Source of the DNA: a virus
Direction: 5' to 3' (one strand)
Virus record (IMG/VR): IMGVR_UViG_3300023202_000068
Location: 62,001 to 126,000 of that record
Length of the DNA stretch: 64,000 bases
Under the pieces are notes generated by a model. The model did not search any database. It worked only from the letters and a program-made list of their open reading frames with translations, and was not told the DNA's origin. Positions within the stretch are counted from its first letter, which is position 1; each line of letters begins with the position of its first letter. A program made the translations under genes and the position numbers. This document shows, piece after piece, positions 22,883-29,889 of the stretch.

Positions 22883-22995
22883 GTTTTTGGAAAGGTTTTA
22901 GTCAAGGTTGTGGGGTTGTAATCGGATTAATGTTTATGATTATTTTACTTCAACTATGTGCTTACGGATTGCATAAGCTAGGGGTATTTAACTGA
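22879..22995 (+). CDS. 38-residue single-span membrane protein
   Basis: GTG 22879 overlaps the previous stop (GTGA) and the TGA overlaps the next ATG. One hydrophobic helix (VVIGLMFMIILLQLCAYGL) fills most of the protein. Ribosome site GGAGGTCAGA. Function unknown. Confidence 0.55.
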   Translation: MSFWKGFSQGCGVVIGLMFMIILLQLCAYGLHKLGVFN

Positions 22996-23342
22996 TGTAC
23001 ACTTATAAAGCTCAGGTGGTTAAAGTAGTAGACGCAGACACTATGGATGTCAATATTGATCTAGGTTTTAATACGTGGCTCAATAACGTGCGCATTAGGC
23101 TGGCTCGCATCGATGCCTATGAGGTAAAGCTATATAAGGGCGTAAGTGAAGAAGAGAAAAAGCTAGGCTTACAGGCCAAAGAATATGTTGAAAATGAAAT
23201 GCATATGAATAAGGGTATTGTAAAGATTATAACTAAAAGCCAAGGTAGCTTTGGCAGATGGATTTCTGAAGTAGAGGTTAATGGTAAAAATCTAAATGAT
23301 AAGTTGGTAAGTTTAGGTTTAGCCGTTTACAAGACCTATTAA
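22995..23342 (+). CDS. thermonuclease (SNase-like) domain protein
   Basis: A 115-residue protein covering the SNase core: strands KAQVVKVVDADTMDVNIDLG, then NNVRIRLARIDAYEV (with the Asp of the active site), QAKEYVENEM, and SFGRWISEVEVNGKNLNDKL (the second Arg region). The first conserved Arg is present in RIRLARID. Staphylococcal nuclease cleaves DNA and RNA with Ca2+. It has no signal peptide, so it would act in the cytoplasm on host or foreign nucleic acid. Confidence 0.85.
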   Translation: MYTYKAQVVKVVDADTMDVNIDLGFNTWLNNVRIRLARIDAYEVKLYKGVSEEEKKLGLQAKEYVENEMHMNKGIVKIITKSQGSFGRWISEVEVNGKNLNDKLVSLGLAVYKTY

Positions 23343-23356
23343 TAAGGAAGTGTATA

Positions 23357-23635
23357 GTGAAAAACTTTTACCTATTGCGTCACGAAGATGTGCATGATAA
23401 TACGGGAGAAGGCGTGGTAGCAGAGGGAGTGATATTCGATAATGGTATGTGTGCCATGACGTGGCTGTCTAACGTAAAGACTGTTACGATTTTTCAAAGA
23501 ATTACAGAGGTAAAGAAAATACACAGTCATGGCGATAGGACTGAGGTTGTGATTGAGGGTAAGCACGATTCTTTTGATGAATGCAGAGCTGCGGTTAGAG
23601 TCTTAAGGACTCAGGAAAAGCGAGGGGATAAGTGA
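23357..23635 (+). CDS. small hypothetical protein
   Basis: A 92-residue product from GTG 23357 with AAGGAAG upstream. Sequence KNFYLLRHEDVHDNTGEGVV followed by FDNGMCAMTWLSNVKTVTIF, a strand-rich pattern. This LRHEDVHGNSG...G.F.dG.c...W.s....v..F layout recurs in phage genomes as an uncharacterised family. Confidence 0.6.
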   Translation: MKNFYLLRHEDVHDNTGEGVVAEGVIFDNGMCAMTWLSNVKTVTIFQRITEVKKIHSHGDRTEVVIEGKHDSFDECRAAVRVLRTQEKRGDK

Positions 23636-23829
23636 GATACTATAAGTGCGTAAACTGTGGATATCGTGGGGATTTTAAGTTTTATAGGTCACGAAATGTA
23701 AAATGTCAAAAGTGTGAATACGATCTATTGACAGAGTACGAAGAAGATGAGTATAATGAGTGGATGAGTAAGTTTGGACAATACCAGGAGGAGCCGGATG
23801 GGAAAAGTAAAGGAACAACTGATAAATGA
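23632..23829 (+). CDS. small zinc-ribbon protein
   Basis: A 65-residue product starting at GTG 23632 in a GTGA overlap. CVNCGYRG and CQKCEYD form a four-Cys zinc ribbon in the first 35 residues; the rest is acidic and low-complexity. Function unknown. Confidence 0.6.
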   Translation: MRYYKCVNCGYRGDFKFYRSRNVKCQKCEYDLLTEYEEDEYNEWMSKFGQYQEEPDGKSKGTTDK

Positions 23830-24046
23830 AGACGACTGGACTGATGCAATTCGCTATGCGCTAGGTTCACCTGGTTTTATTACTGATCTTGGAGCGGAAG
23901 AAGTAGGGGATTACAAAATACAAAGCCTTAGTGAACAAATTATGACAAGCAATAGCTGCTTTCACGTTTGGGAGGAGAGGCACTTGTTTACATCAAGCTA
24001 TGTGGCGTGTAAAAAATGCGGAGAGGAAAAAAATGCAGGGAATTAA
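23798..24046 (+). CDS. small hypothetical protein with a CxxC motif
   Basis: An 82-residue product. ATG 23798 has AGGAGGAG upstream; the longer start at 23774 is rejected. The C-terminus carries SCFHVWEERHLFTSSYVACK plus CGEEK, with Cys/His residues that may bind zinc. No family recognised. Confidence 0.55.
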   Translation: MGKVKEQLINEDDWTDAIRYALGSPGFITDLGAEEVGDYKIQSLSEQIMTSNSCFHVWEERHLFTSSYVACKKCGEEKNAGN

Positions 24047-24269
24047 GATTAATATGGACGAGCTTAAAATGGGTCTAACAGAGCTGATCTCTAGATGTAC
24101 TAGACAAGATAAGCTTGAGCTTAAAATTGACGGAAGAGACTTGACCTTGTCTGCTATCGACGATGACGACAATATTGTTGAGGTAGTTTTAAACCATGAA
24201 GGTAACATGCAGGCTAAGTTTAGACACACAGAGAGACTAATGAGTATGAAGAAGAAGGGTTCACTATGA
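24033..24269 (+). CDS. small hypothetical protein
   Basis: A 78-residue product. ATG 24033 follows GGAGAGG. Sequence MQGIKINMDELKMGLTELIS, then strands (KLELKIDGRDLTLSAIDDDD). No family recognised. Confidence 0.55.
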   Translation: MQGIKINMDELKMGLTELISRCTRQDKLELKIDGRDLTLSAIDDDDNIVEVVLNHEGNMQAKFRHTERLMSMKKKGSL

Positions 24270-24484
24270 GCGGTTCACACTTAATACCAGACGATGATGT
24301 TATTATAACACATGCCTTAGGAGAGTCTAATACCGCTATTAGAGTAGAGGGACTGAAGCAGTGGGTGAAAAACCTACACGTTATCGGTGAAACCCAGGCA
24401 TACCTGAAAGCGCAAGATAAAGAAACCGGAGAAATATTTTTAATTAAACAGGTTGTAGAAATTAAAACACCTGTGGTAGAATAA
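24266..24484 (+). CDS. small hypothetical protein
   Basis: A 72-residue product coupled to the previous gene by ATGA. N-terminal GSHLIPDDDVIITHALGESN, then a strand-rich remainder. Last gene before the terminator at 24525. Confidence 0.55.
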   Translation: MSGSHLIPDDDVIITHALGESNTAIRVEGLKQWVKNLHVIGETQAYLKAQDKETGEIFLIKQVVEIKTPVVE

Positions 24485-24524
24485 GTTAAGTCCACCCAGT
24501 GTCGCAAGGCACATCCCTCCCTGT

Positions 24525-24556
24525 ATGTGGGTGAGCGAAAGCTCACCTGCATTTTT
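24525..24556 (+). terminator. Rho-independent terminator with GAAA tetraloop
   Basis: A 12-bp stem (two G-T pairs) closes on a GAAA tetraloop: ATGTGGGTGAGC at 24525-24536 with GCTCACCTGCAT at 24541-24552, then a T tract. It ends the small-gene operon that begins at 19156 or later. Gap 24557-24598 before the next gene holds only a purine-rich leader. Confidence 0.9.
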
Positions 24557-24598
24557 TATAGAGGACTTAGGGGTGGTAAGGGAAGGATTTGAAAACTT

Positions 24599-25045
24599 AT
24601 GAACAACCCAAATTTTAAAATTGGTGATGTGGTTGATTACAAGGGAAGCACGGGAGCAATTACCCAGCTAGACGTGATCTGTAAAGACCAGAAGCTTGGC
24701 GCTACGGTAGAGTGGCAAGCTAACCTAACACCTCCACAATCCAATGTTCCATATGAGGACCTAGTTTTTGTTGGCTCTCCTGTAACCCTACAGAACAGTA
24801 ATAGTAAAGTTTACAAGCCTGGTCAGGACCCTTGGACCTATTCTCAAGCTTACAGTAACACTAAGACATCGAATATAAACACTCACTGCCCCGTATGTTC
24901 TTCAGAGTGGGAGGATAGAACACTGGTTTATTCAAGTTTTAAGTACTGTCCCAAATGTAAAGAAGAAAAAGATTTTTTGGTAGAACAAGCTGGTGTTGTA
25001 GGTATCGATGGTGGTAAAAACGTATATTCAGCAGGAGCTGACTAA
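24599..25045 (+). CDS. hypothetical protein with a zinc ribbon
   Basis: A 148-residue product. The N-terminal 60 residues look like a small barrel (FKIGDVVDYKGSTGAITQLD). CPVCSSEWEDR and CPKCKEEKD (residues about 98-125) form a zinc ribbon. GGAAGGA lies about 15 bases before ATG, a long spacing. First gene after the terminator. No function assigned. Confidence 0.6.
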   Translation: MNNPNFKIGDVVDYKGSTGAITQLDVICKDQKLGATVEWQANLTPPQSNVPYEDLVFVGSPVTLQNSNSKVYKPGQDPWTYSQAYSNTKTSNINTHCPVCSSEWEDRTLVYSSFKYCPKCKEEKDFLVEQAGVVGIDGGKNVYSAGAD

Positions 25046-25239
25046 TGAGATCTGCAGGGCAAATATTACTAGAAATGGAAGAGCTGAGGAATGAGCTTAT
25101 AGATGACCACGATATGCAGTGGGGAGATCTTTTTTATGAACTCCACGGCTGGCTGGAGATACATAGGCCAGATGCAAGAGAAGAATACGTAGACGGTGGA
25201 CATCCGGTATTTTCCTATAAACCCCCAGAAGAAGGTTAG
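25045..25239 (+). CDS. small hypothetical protein
   Basis: A 64-residue acidic product starting in a TAATG overlap (MRSAGQILLEMEELRNELID). Helical first half, then GGHPVFSYKPPEEG. No family recognised. Confidence 0.55.
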   Translation: MRSAGQILLEMEELRNELIDDHDMQWGDLFYELHGWLEIHRPDAREEYVDGGHPVFSYKPPEEG

Positions 25240-25241
25240 AA

Positions 25242-25415
25242 ATGGACAATTTAGAGATTAAAATGGCTTTTGCTGTAATTATTTCTGGACTTATCTTTTC
25301 TTTTATGCAATACTTACATAAGAAAAAGGTAGAAAGAGCAGAACGTGAATTCCAATTATTAATTAAGTCTATGGACGCAAAACATTGGAGGAATCGTGAA
25401 AGAAAAGATTTATAA
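25242..25415 (+). CDS. 57-residue single-span membrane protein
   Basis: ATG 25242 with GAAGG upstream. One hydrophobic helix (MAFAVIISGLIFSFMQYL) followed by a charged helix (KKKVERAEREFQLLIKSMD). It overlaps the next gene by 20 bases. Layout resembles one-span coiled-coil membrane anchors such as spanin subunits, but no partner is identified. Confidence 0.55.
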   Translation: MDNLEIKMAFAVIISGLIFSFMQYLHKKKVERAEREFQLLIKSMDAKHWRNRERKDL

Positions 25416-25662
25416 GGTTAAACTCAAGAAAATCAAGAGTAATCACAAGAATTTAAGAACTGAAGAAGTAGAGGGGCAGACGCTAACTCTACCTGAGGTT
25501 GGAAAAGCTTTTGTACTAGTTGGTGAAGCTCTAAACCCAGAAGCAGATTACAGATCAGTATACACTACTGAAATTAAGCACGTAGAAAAGATGGGTGAGT
25601 CTTACAGGTTTAATACACAAAATAGTATTTATCACTTAGATGTTTTAGGAGAGGTGGAATAA
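25396..25662 (+). CDS. small hypothetical protein
   Basis: An 88-residue strand-rich product from GTG 25396 with GGAGGAAT upstream. Basic N-terminus (KEKIYKVKLKKIKSNHKNLR), then EVEGQTLTLPEVGKAFVLVG. No family recognised. Confidence 0.6.
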   Translation: MKEKIYKVKLKKIKSNHKNLRTEEVEGQTLTLPEVGKAFVLVGEALNPEADYRSVYTTEIKHVEKMGESYRFNTQNSIYHLDVLGEVE

Positions 25663-25908
25663 ATGGTAATGGAAGGGATTGTTTCAGCGATGGTTTTTGG
25701 CTCAGTATGTTTGAGCCCTAGTGTTGATAATCACACGAAAGATTGGACTGATATTGATCGTCAAAGCTTTACCCGTGCACACAAGAGGTGTGGGGAGAAA
25801 TTTCCCAAGTCACCTTGTCTTGTAAAGTTTATAAAGAAAGACTTTCAGGTTTATAATGCAGTATGTGGTCAGCGAAGGTTTGTAGATGATAGTCTTCGTA
25901 GGCGATAA
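25663..25908 (+). CDS. small Cys-containing protein, possibly exported
   Basis: An 81-residue product. The first 18 residues are mildly hydrophobic (MVMEGIVSAMVFGSVCLSPS) and might be an export signal. The rest has RCGEKFPKSPCLVKFIKKDF and YNAVCG, spaced Cys residues that could form disulfides. It overlaps the next gene by 23 bases. Family unknown. Confidence 0.5.
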   Translation: MVMEGIVSAMVFGSVCLSPSVDNHTKDWTDIDRQSFTRAHKRCGEKFPKSPCLVKFIKKDFQVYNAVCGQRRFVDDSLRRR

Positions 25909-26266
25909 GCCTTCCTCTAAAAATATCAGCCCTTATATACCGTTTGTAGGAACCCAGTCTTACAAGAGACTGCTTGAGTGGATTTGGGAGATGGATATCG
26001 ATATTAGTCGTGTAAAACTTTGCAACAAAGACTTTATTGACGGGACTTACGAGGATTTCTATATAGCACTTGGTAATGAGGCGGAAAAAGCCATTAAGGA
26101 TACGGTTTTTTGTGTTTGGAATTGGAAGAAGGGCGTGGAGATGGAAATAAAGCCGTATTACTTTAAACTACCGCATCCATCGGGTTTGAATAGAAAGATA
26201 AACGACAAGAAATTTATTAAACAAGAACTAACTAAATGTAAGGAGTGGTTGAATGGCAAAAGATAA
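25886..26266 (+). CDS. uracil-DNA glycosylase superfamily-like protein
   Basis: A 126-residue protein. It begins MIVFVGDKPSSKN (the GE/GD-P-G-type first motif of family 4/5 glycosylases) and has LPHPSGLNR with H97, matching the HPSxxxR second motif. A PFVGTQSYKRLLEW block lies between. It is shorter than classical glycosylases (about 190-220) and lacks Fe-S cysteines. Phages use such proteins for uracil repair or nucleotide recognition; activity is not certain. Confidence 0.65.
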   Translation: MIVFVGDKPSSKNISPYIPFVGTQSYKRLLEWIWEMDIDISRVKLCNKDFIDGTYEDFYIALGNEAEKAIKDTVFCVWNWKKGVEMEIKPYYFKLPHPSGLNRKINDKKFIKQELTKCKEWLNGKR

Positions 26267-26456
26267 GGCAATTGTAAAAAATGGTAAGATTAAAGATAAC
26301 TCCAGAAAATCTGGGGCTGCTGCGATGAATAAAGAGCGCAAGCGCAGAGAGGCTGAAGAGCGTAATGCAGAATATCAAGCCTTGCCCTTAGAAGAAAAGA
26401 TGGCTCGCAACTCAACTAAGGTTAGAAATAAACTTACGGCTCAATTGGAGAGATAA
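26253..26456 (+). CDS. small basic hypothetical protein
   Basis: A 67-residue Lys/Arg/Glu-rich protein (MAKDKAIVKNGKIKDNSRKS ... NKERKRREAEERNAEYQALP), overlapping both neighbours. Charge pattern suggests a nucleic-acid-associated or unfolded helical protein. Confidence 0.55.
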   Translation: MAKDKAIVKNGKIKDNSRKSGAAAMNKERKRREAEERNAEYQALPLEEKMARNSTKVRNKLTAQLER

Positions 26457-27043
26457 TGTTAACAGCTATGGGTGACGTGATGCGTGAAGCCTACAAACGT
26501 GGGTGGATCACAACGCGAGATGGAAATATTTCAATACGCAGAGGCAATCGCTTTTACATAACACCTTCAGGCGTGCGCAAGACTATTATCCACCCTGAGA
26601 GTGTGATCAAACTACCTATTAAGCAAGGTCTTGCCCTAATGGAGGGTAACATTAAACCCTCTATTGAAATGGATATGCACACTCAAATACAAATGTCAGA
26701 CTCAAGAACAAAGGCTGTTGTACACCTTCACCCTACCTACACGATTGCTTTAATGCATAAAGCTTATCACGATTGGAAGGTTTTACAAACTGTAGCGCAA
26801 GACTTTCCAGAATTAAAGCGATATACTAAAGTGGGCTCTGTGGTTAAGTATCACGCACCTGGTTCCCAAGAGCTTGCAGACGCTGTATTTGAGGCTATTG
26901 CACCAAAGGGTAAGATAGAGTATGATATTGTAGGTATGCAGGGGCACGGTGTAACTGCTGTGGCAAAAAACCCTTGGGACGCCTTTGAGCACATTGAAAG
27001 GCTTGAACATATTTCACAAATTTATTTAGCATCAGGAGTTTAA
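26456..27043 (+). CDS. class II aldolase / adducin family protein
   Basis: A 195-residue protein. Family motifs in order: GWITTRDGNISIRRGNRFYI (Gly-Asn phosphate site), TPSGVRKTI, PSIEMDMHTQIQ (catalytic Glu), AVVHLHPTYTIA (the HxH zinc ligands), and GMQGHGVTAVAKNPWDAFEH (third His). Size and motifs match fuculose- and ribulose-phosphate aldolases, which cleave or rearrange phosphorylated sugars with Zn2+. Start overlaps the previous stop (TAATG). The natural substrate is not predictable. Metabolic cargo is unusual between UDG-like and polynucleotide kinase genes. Confidence 0.85.
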   Translation: MLTAMGDVMREAYKRGWITTRDGNISIRRGNRFYITPSGVRKTIIHPESVIKLPIKQGLALMEGNIKPSIEMDMHTQIQMSDSRTKAVVHLHPTYTIALMHKAYHDWKVLQTVAQDFPELKRYTKVGSVVKYHAPGSQELADAVFEAIAPKGKIEYDIVGMQGHGVTAVAKNPWDAFEHIERLEHISQIYLASGV

Positions 27044-27937
27044 ATGTCGAAAGATAAAATTAAAAATTTAATACTAATGGCTGGACCTCCTGGATCTGGT
27101 AAAACTACCGCTATTAAGCAACACCCTTTTCTTAGCAAACTAACTAGAATTAGCCAAGATGAAATGGGAAAAGAAGGTCACTTTGAAGCTTTTACAGAAG
27201 CTATTAAAAAAGGCGAAAACGTAGTAGTTGACAGAATGAATTTCAATAAGAAACAGCGAAGAAGATATATTGAGTCTGCTAAAAAAGCCGGATACAGAGT
27301 GGACATTGCAATTCAACACACTCCCAAGGAAGCTTGTTACTCAAGGTGCATAAAGCGTGAGGGGCACGAAACTATAAAGACTAAGGAAGATGCACAAAGC
27401 GCGATTGATTTTTTCTTTAAGAACTATGAAAGACCTGAGCCTGACGAAGCTGATTCTATTTCTAACCTAGGATGGTCTGACGGTCACACTATGTGTATTG
27501 TGTGTGATCTTGACGGTACACTGGCTAACGTAGATCATAGACGTAAATACGTTAGAGTGGAAAAGCCAGACAAGCCTAATTGGAAAAAGTTTTTTGATAA
27601 AATGGTAGATGACCCAGTCAATACTTGGTGTTCTGAACTTATTACAATGATGTCTGACAGATACCCAATTGTATATGCTACGGGAAGACCTGCAGACTAC
27701 GAGTTTGAAACCAAGGGCTGGCTGGAGAAGAACGGACTTATGCTAGGTGGGGCAAAACTATTCATGCGTGAAGCCGGAGATTATAGGTCAGATCGCATCG
27801 TTAAGCAAAACATATTGGATTTTGAAATCAAAACAAGGTATGATATATTGTTTGTAGTAGACGACAGGAAGCAAGTTGTCGATATGTGGCGCGATAATAG
27901 TTACACAGTACTACAGTGTGCGGAAGGGAATTTTTAA
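27044..27937 (+). CDS. pseT: polynucleotide 5'-kinase / 3'-phosphatase (T4 PseT-like)
   Basis: A 297-residue protein, close to T4 PseT (301). N-terminal kinase domain with P-loop GPPGSGKTT (14-22) and DRMNFNKKQRRRYI; C-terminal HAD phosphatase with DLDGTLANVDHR (near residue 155), YATGRPADYE and VVDDRKQVVDMW. It prepares broken RNA ends (5'-phosphate, 3'-OH) for the RNA ligase at 29882. T4 uses the pair to repair tRNA cut by host nucleases. Confidence 0.92.
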   Translation: MSKDKIKNLILMAGPPGSGKTTAIKQHPFLSKLTRISQDEMGKEGHFEAFTEAIKKGENVVVDRMNFNKKQRRRYIESAKKAGYRVDIAIQHTPKEACYSRCIKREGHETIKTKEDAQSAIDFFFKNYERPEPDEADSISNLGWSDGHTMCIVCDLDGTLANVDHRRKYVRVEKPDKPNWKKFFDKMVDDPVNTWCSELITMMSDRYPIVYATGRPADYEFETKGWLEKNGLMLGGAKLFMREAGDYRSDRIVKQNILDFEIKTRYDILFVVDDRKQVVDMWRDNSYTVLQCAEGNF

Positions 27938-28209
27938 TGAGTAAAAAAGATAACGAAGAATATTGGTATATAGATGAGACAGCAGGTGACGCTCGTAAAT
28001 TTTTAGAGTTCGCAAGAAAACAACTTAAAAATACAACTCACAGGGGTATTTTGTATATCGGGAGTAGCCAAGAAGAAAGTTCTTTCCTTAAAGAGGCAGC
28101 TCGTCACTTCGACAATATGACCAAGCCTAATTCTTACGAGATCTTTGACCTTGTACATGAACAAGACGGAACCGCAAAAGGAAAAACATGCGATACTTAC
28201 TACCTTTAA
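27937..28209 (+). CDS. small hypothetical protein
   Basis: A 90-residue protein starting in a TAATG overlap with the kinase gene. It reads EEYWYIDETAGDARKFLEFA, then GILYIGSSQEESSFLKEAAR, a helix-strand alternation like a small alpha/beta fold. Function unknown; coupling to the kinase gene suggests shared expression. Confidence 0.55.
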   Translation: MSKKDNEEYWYIDETAGDARKFLEFARKQLKNTTHRGILYIGSSQEESSFLKEAARHFDNMTKPNSYEIFDLVHEQDGTAKGKTCDTYYL

Positions 28210-28436
28210 TATTCTTACTAGCCGGATGCGATAAAGTTGCCACAATAGAGCCAGCTAGTGAAATGACAATAATCAGAGCTACGTGTGCTATGAACGACTT
28301 TGACGGATTTCCAAAGAAAGTTACAGGCATTGTGACACTACAGCTAAAGGGTTTTTTAACCATTAGGGTGGACAATGAAGATAATTCAGAGCACGTAGAA
28401 ATTACATTTCCTAAATCTAAATGCGGAGTTAAATAA
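28188..28436 (+). CDS. small lipoprotein
   Basis: An 82-residue product. Signal MRYLLPLIFLLAGC ends in a clear lipobox (LLAGC). The mature part has two Cys (ATCAMN and SKCGVK) that could pair. It overlaps the gene before by 22 bases. The next gene starts in a TAATG overlap. Confidence 0.65.
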   Translation: MRYLLPLIFLLAGCDKVATIEPASEMTIIRATCAMNDFDGFPKKVTGIVTLQLKGFLTIRVDNEDNSEHVEITFPKSKCGVK

Positions 28437-28759
28437 TGCAAAGCGAATTAATCGGAGCACTTCTAGAGACTATGGACTCAAAGATCTTTTCTTTGGTCCT
28501 ACAGCTTATCGTGGTTGGTGCTATCTTTATGTGGCTAAAGGATTTTAACGGTCGTGTGGTGAACTATTTTAAACTGAGAATGTCTGAGTTTGGAAGGGGA
28601 ACTAAGGTACGTATCGAGGGTATCGAAGGGTACGTAAGACATATTGGCTTCAACGAAGTTGAAATAGTTATTAACGAAAATGAAACCCTTTTAATGCCTG
28701 TTTCTAGATTTATGTCTATCAGTAAGGTAATTATAGTGCAAGGTCCAGTGAAGCCGTGA
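28436..28759 (+). CDS. membrane protein with MscS-like beta domain
   Basis: A 107-residue protein. One or two membrane helices (SLVLQLIVVGAIFMWL) are followed by RGTKVRIEGIEGYVRHIG and ETLLMPVSRF, which match the beta domain of MscS-type channels (GxxVxIxGxxGxVxxI ... vxiPNS). The usual TM3 pore helix pattern is hard to see, so this may be a channel fragment or an interfering subunit rather than a working channel. Confidence 0.5.
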   Translation: MQSELIGALLETMDSKIFSLVLQLIVVGAIFMWLKDFNGRVVNYFKLRMSEFGRGTKVRIEGIEGYVRHIGFNEVEIVINENETLLMPVSRFMSISKVIIVQGPVKP

Positions 28760-29100
28760 GATGGGAAAGGGGTAGGCAGGGTACAGGTTATTGGATATTT
28801 AAGATATTTAGTGTCTGGACCCTACATTGCGACTGTTATTTAATTTACTACCCCACTGGCAGCTACATCCCACCGCATAAAGACCCTGCAATTGACGGGT
28901 ATGAGCACCACAGAATTAACATTGTCTTGAGACAAGCTGATAAGGGCGGCTGGTTTTGGGTTAGACAGGGTTTTGGCGTAGGCACTACGGATCGCAGTAT
29001 CGTAAGGTTTAGACCAGACATACAAGAGCACAGTGTTGATAGAGTTTTAGAAGGGTCAAGGTTAGTATTTTCCTTTGGTTGGCTTAGAAAGGCAGTGTGA
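28756..29100 (+). CDS. small 2OG-Fe(II) oxygenase
   Basis: A 114-residue protein starting at GTG 28756. H41-x-D43 (PPHKDPA) and H92 (EHSVD) give the iron triad; R102 in EGSRLVFSFGWLR would bind 2-oxoglutarate. The protein is a minimal double-stranded beta-helix, as in many phage and bacterial 2OG oxygenases of the prolyl-hydroxylase type. The substrate may be a protein, DNA base or RNA. A second, unrelated 2OG enzyme lies at 18285. Confidence 0.72.
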   Translation: MRWERGRQGTGYWIFKIFSVWTLHCDCYLIYYPTGSYIPPHKDPAIDGYEHHRINIVLRQADKGGWFWVRQGFGVGTTDRSIVRFRPDIQEHSVDRVLEGSRLVFSFGWLRKAV

Positions 29101-29270
29101 TGTTTAAAAGCTACTGGTTAATTGGTGTCAACCCTTCAGGTTGTGAGCATTTTGAGATTATCAACACACTACACAGCTATGATGGTAACTTTACATACCG
29201 TAGATGGTCAAAAATCTTTGAACTGTTTGGTCGTGGCTTTTATTTAAGAGGAAGGTTGTTTCGTGAATAA
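29100..29270 (+). CDS. small hypothetical protein
   Basis: A 56-residue product from ATG 29100 (TGATG overlap) to TAA at 29268-29270. Sequence MFKSYWLIGVNPSGCEHFEI, rich in aromatic and basic residues, ending LRGRLFRE. The next gene starts inside it. No family recognised. Confidence 0.5.
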   Translation: MFKSYWLIGVNPSGCEHFEIINTLHSYDGNFTYRRWSKIFELFGRGFYLRGRLFRE

Positions 29271-29889
29271 AAATGTATTTTTTACTTCGGACTGGCACAT
29301 CGGGCACGATATGGTTATCAAGTATAGTAATCGTCCATTTAACGATTGTGAACATATGCACCGCGTACTTATTAACAACTATAACTCCACTGTAGGCAAG
29401 CACGATATTTGTTACTTCCTAGGTGATATCGGACTAGTTAACGGTGAGGTTATTAAAGAGGTGATATCTAAGCTCAACGGCACCAAGATATTAATTCAAG
29501 GCAATCACGATGCCAAGGGTAGACAGTTTTGGATGACTGCTGGGTTTGTCACGGTACTCCATTCAGCTTCCATCAGGGTAGCCAGAGAGACTGTTACGAT
29601 GTCTCACTGTCCACTCCAAGGCCTATATAGAGAGGACACGTCACAGATGCGTAATGGCGGTGAAAACTGGCATGGTGAGGCTAAACACATTAGGAATGGC
29701 TTTTCCCTACCAGATTTTGGCCAGTTCCACCTGCACGGTCACATACATAGTCCAAACGGCGGTAAGTCCAAGAGAATACTGGGAAAACAGTTTGATGTAG
29801 GCGTTGATGCAAATAAGTATAGACCCGTGTCGATTTCTGAGATAGAATCATGGGTAGCAAAGACAAAAAAGGGAGATAGGGTTGTATAA
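29263..29889 (+). CDS. calcineurin-like metallophosphoesterase
   Basis: A 208-residue protein. All five metallophosphoesterase motifs are present: SDWHIGH (D10, H12), LGDIG, GNHDAKG, SHCPL and HLHGHIHS. GTG 29263 has AGAGGAAG upstream. Members of this YfcE/Icc-like family hydrolyse phosphodiesters or phosphomonoesters using two metals. It is directly before the RNA ligase, which suggests a role in RNA end processing; a nucleotide phosphatase role is equally possible. Confidence 0.85.
   Translation: MNKNVFFTSDWHIGHDMVIKYSNRPFNDCEHMHRVLINNYNSTVGKHDICYFLGDIGLVNGEVIKEVISKLNGTKILIQGNHDAKGRQFWMTAGFVTVLHSASIRVARETVTMSHCPLQGLYREDTSQMRNGGENWHGEAKHIRNGFSLPDFGQFHLHGHIHSPNGGKSKRILGKQFDVGVDANKYRPVSISEIESWVAKTKKGDRVV

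Noticed and set aside
25242-25662. Spanin pair
   Set aside because: The 57-residue membrane protein resembles an inner-membrane subunit in layout, but the overlapping gene has no lipobox, so no pair can be supported.
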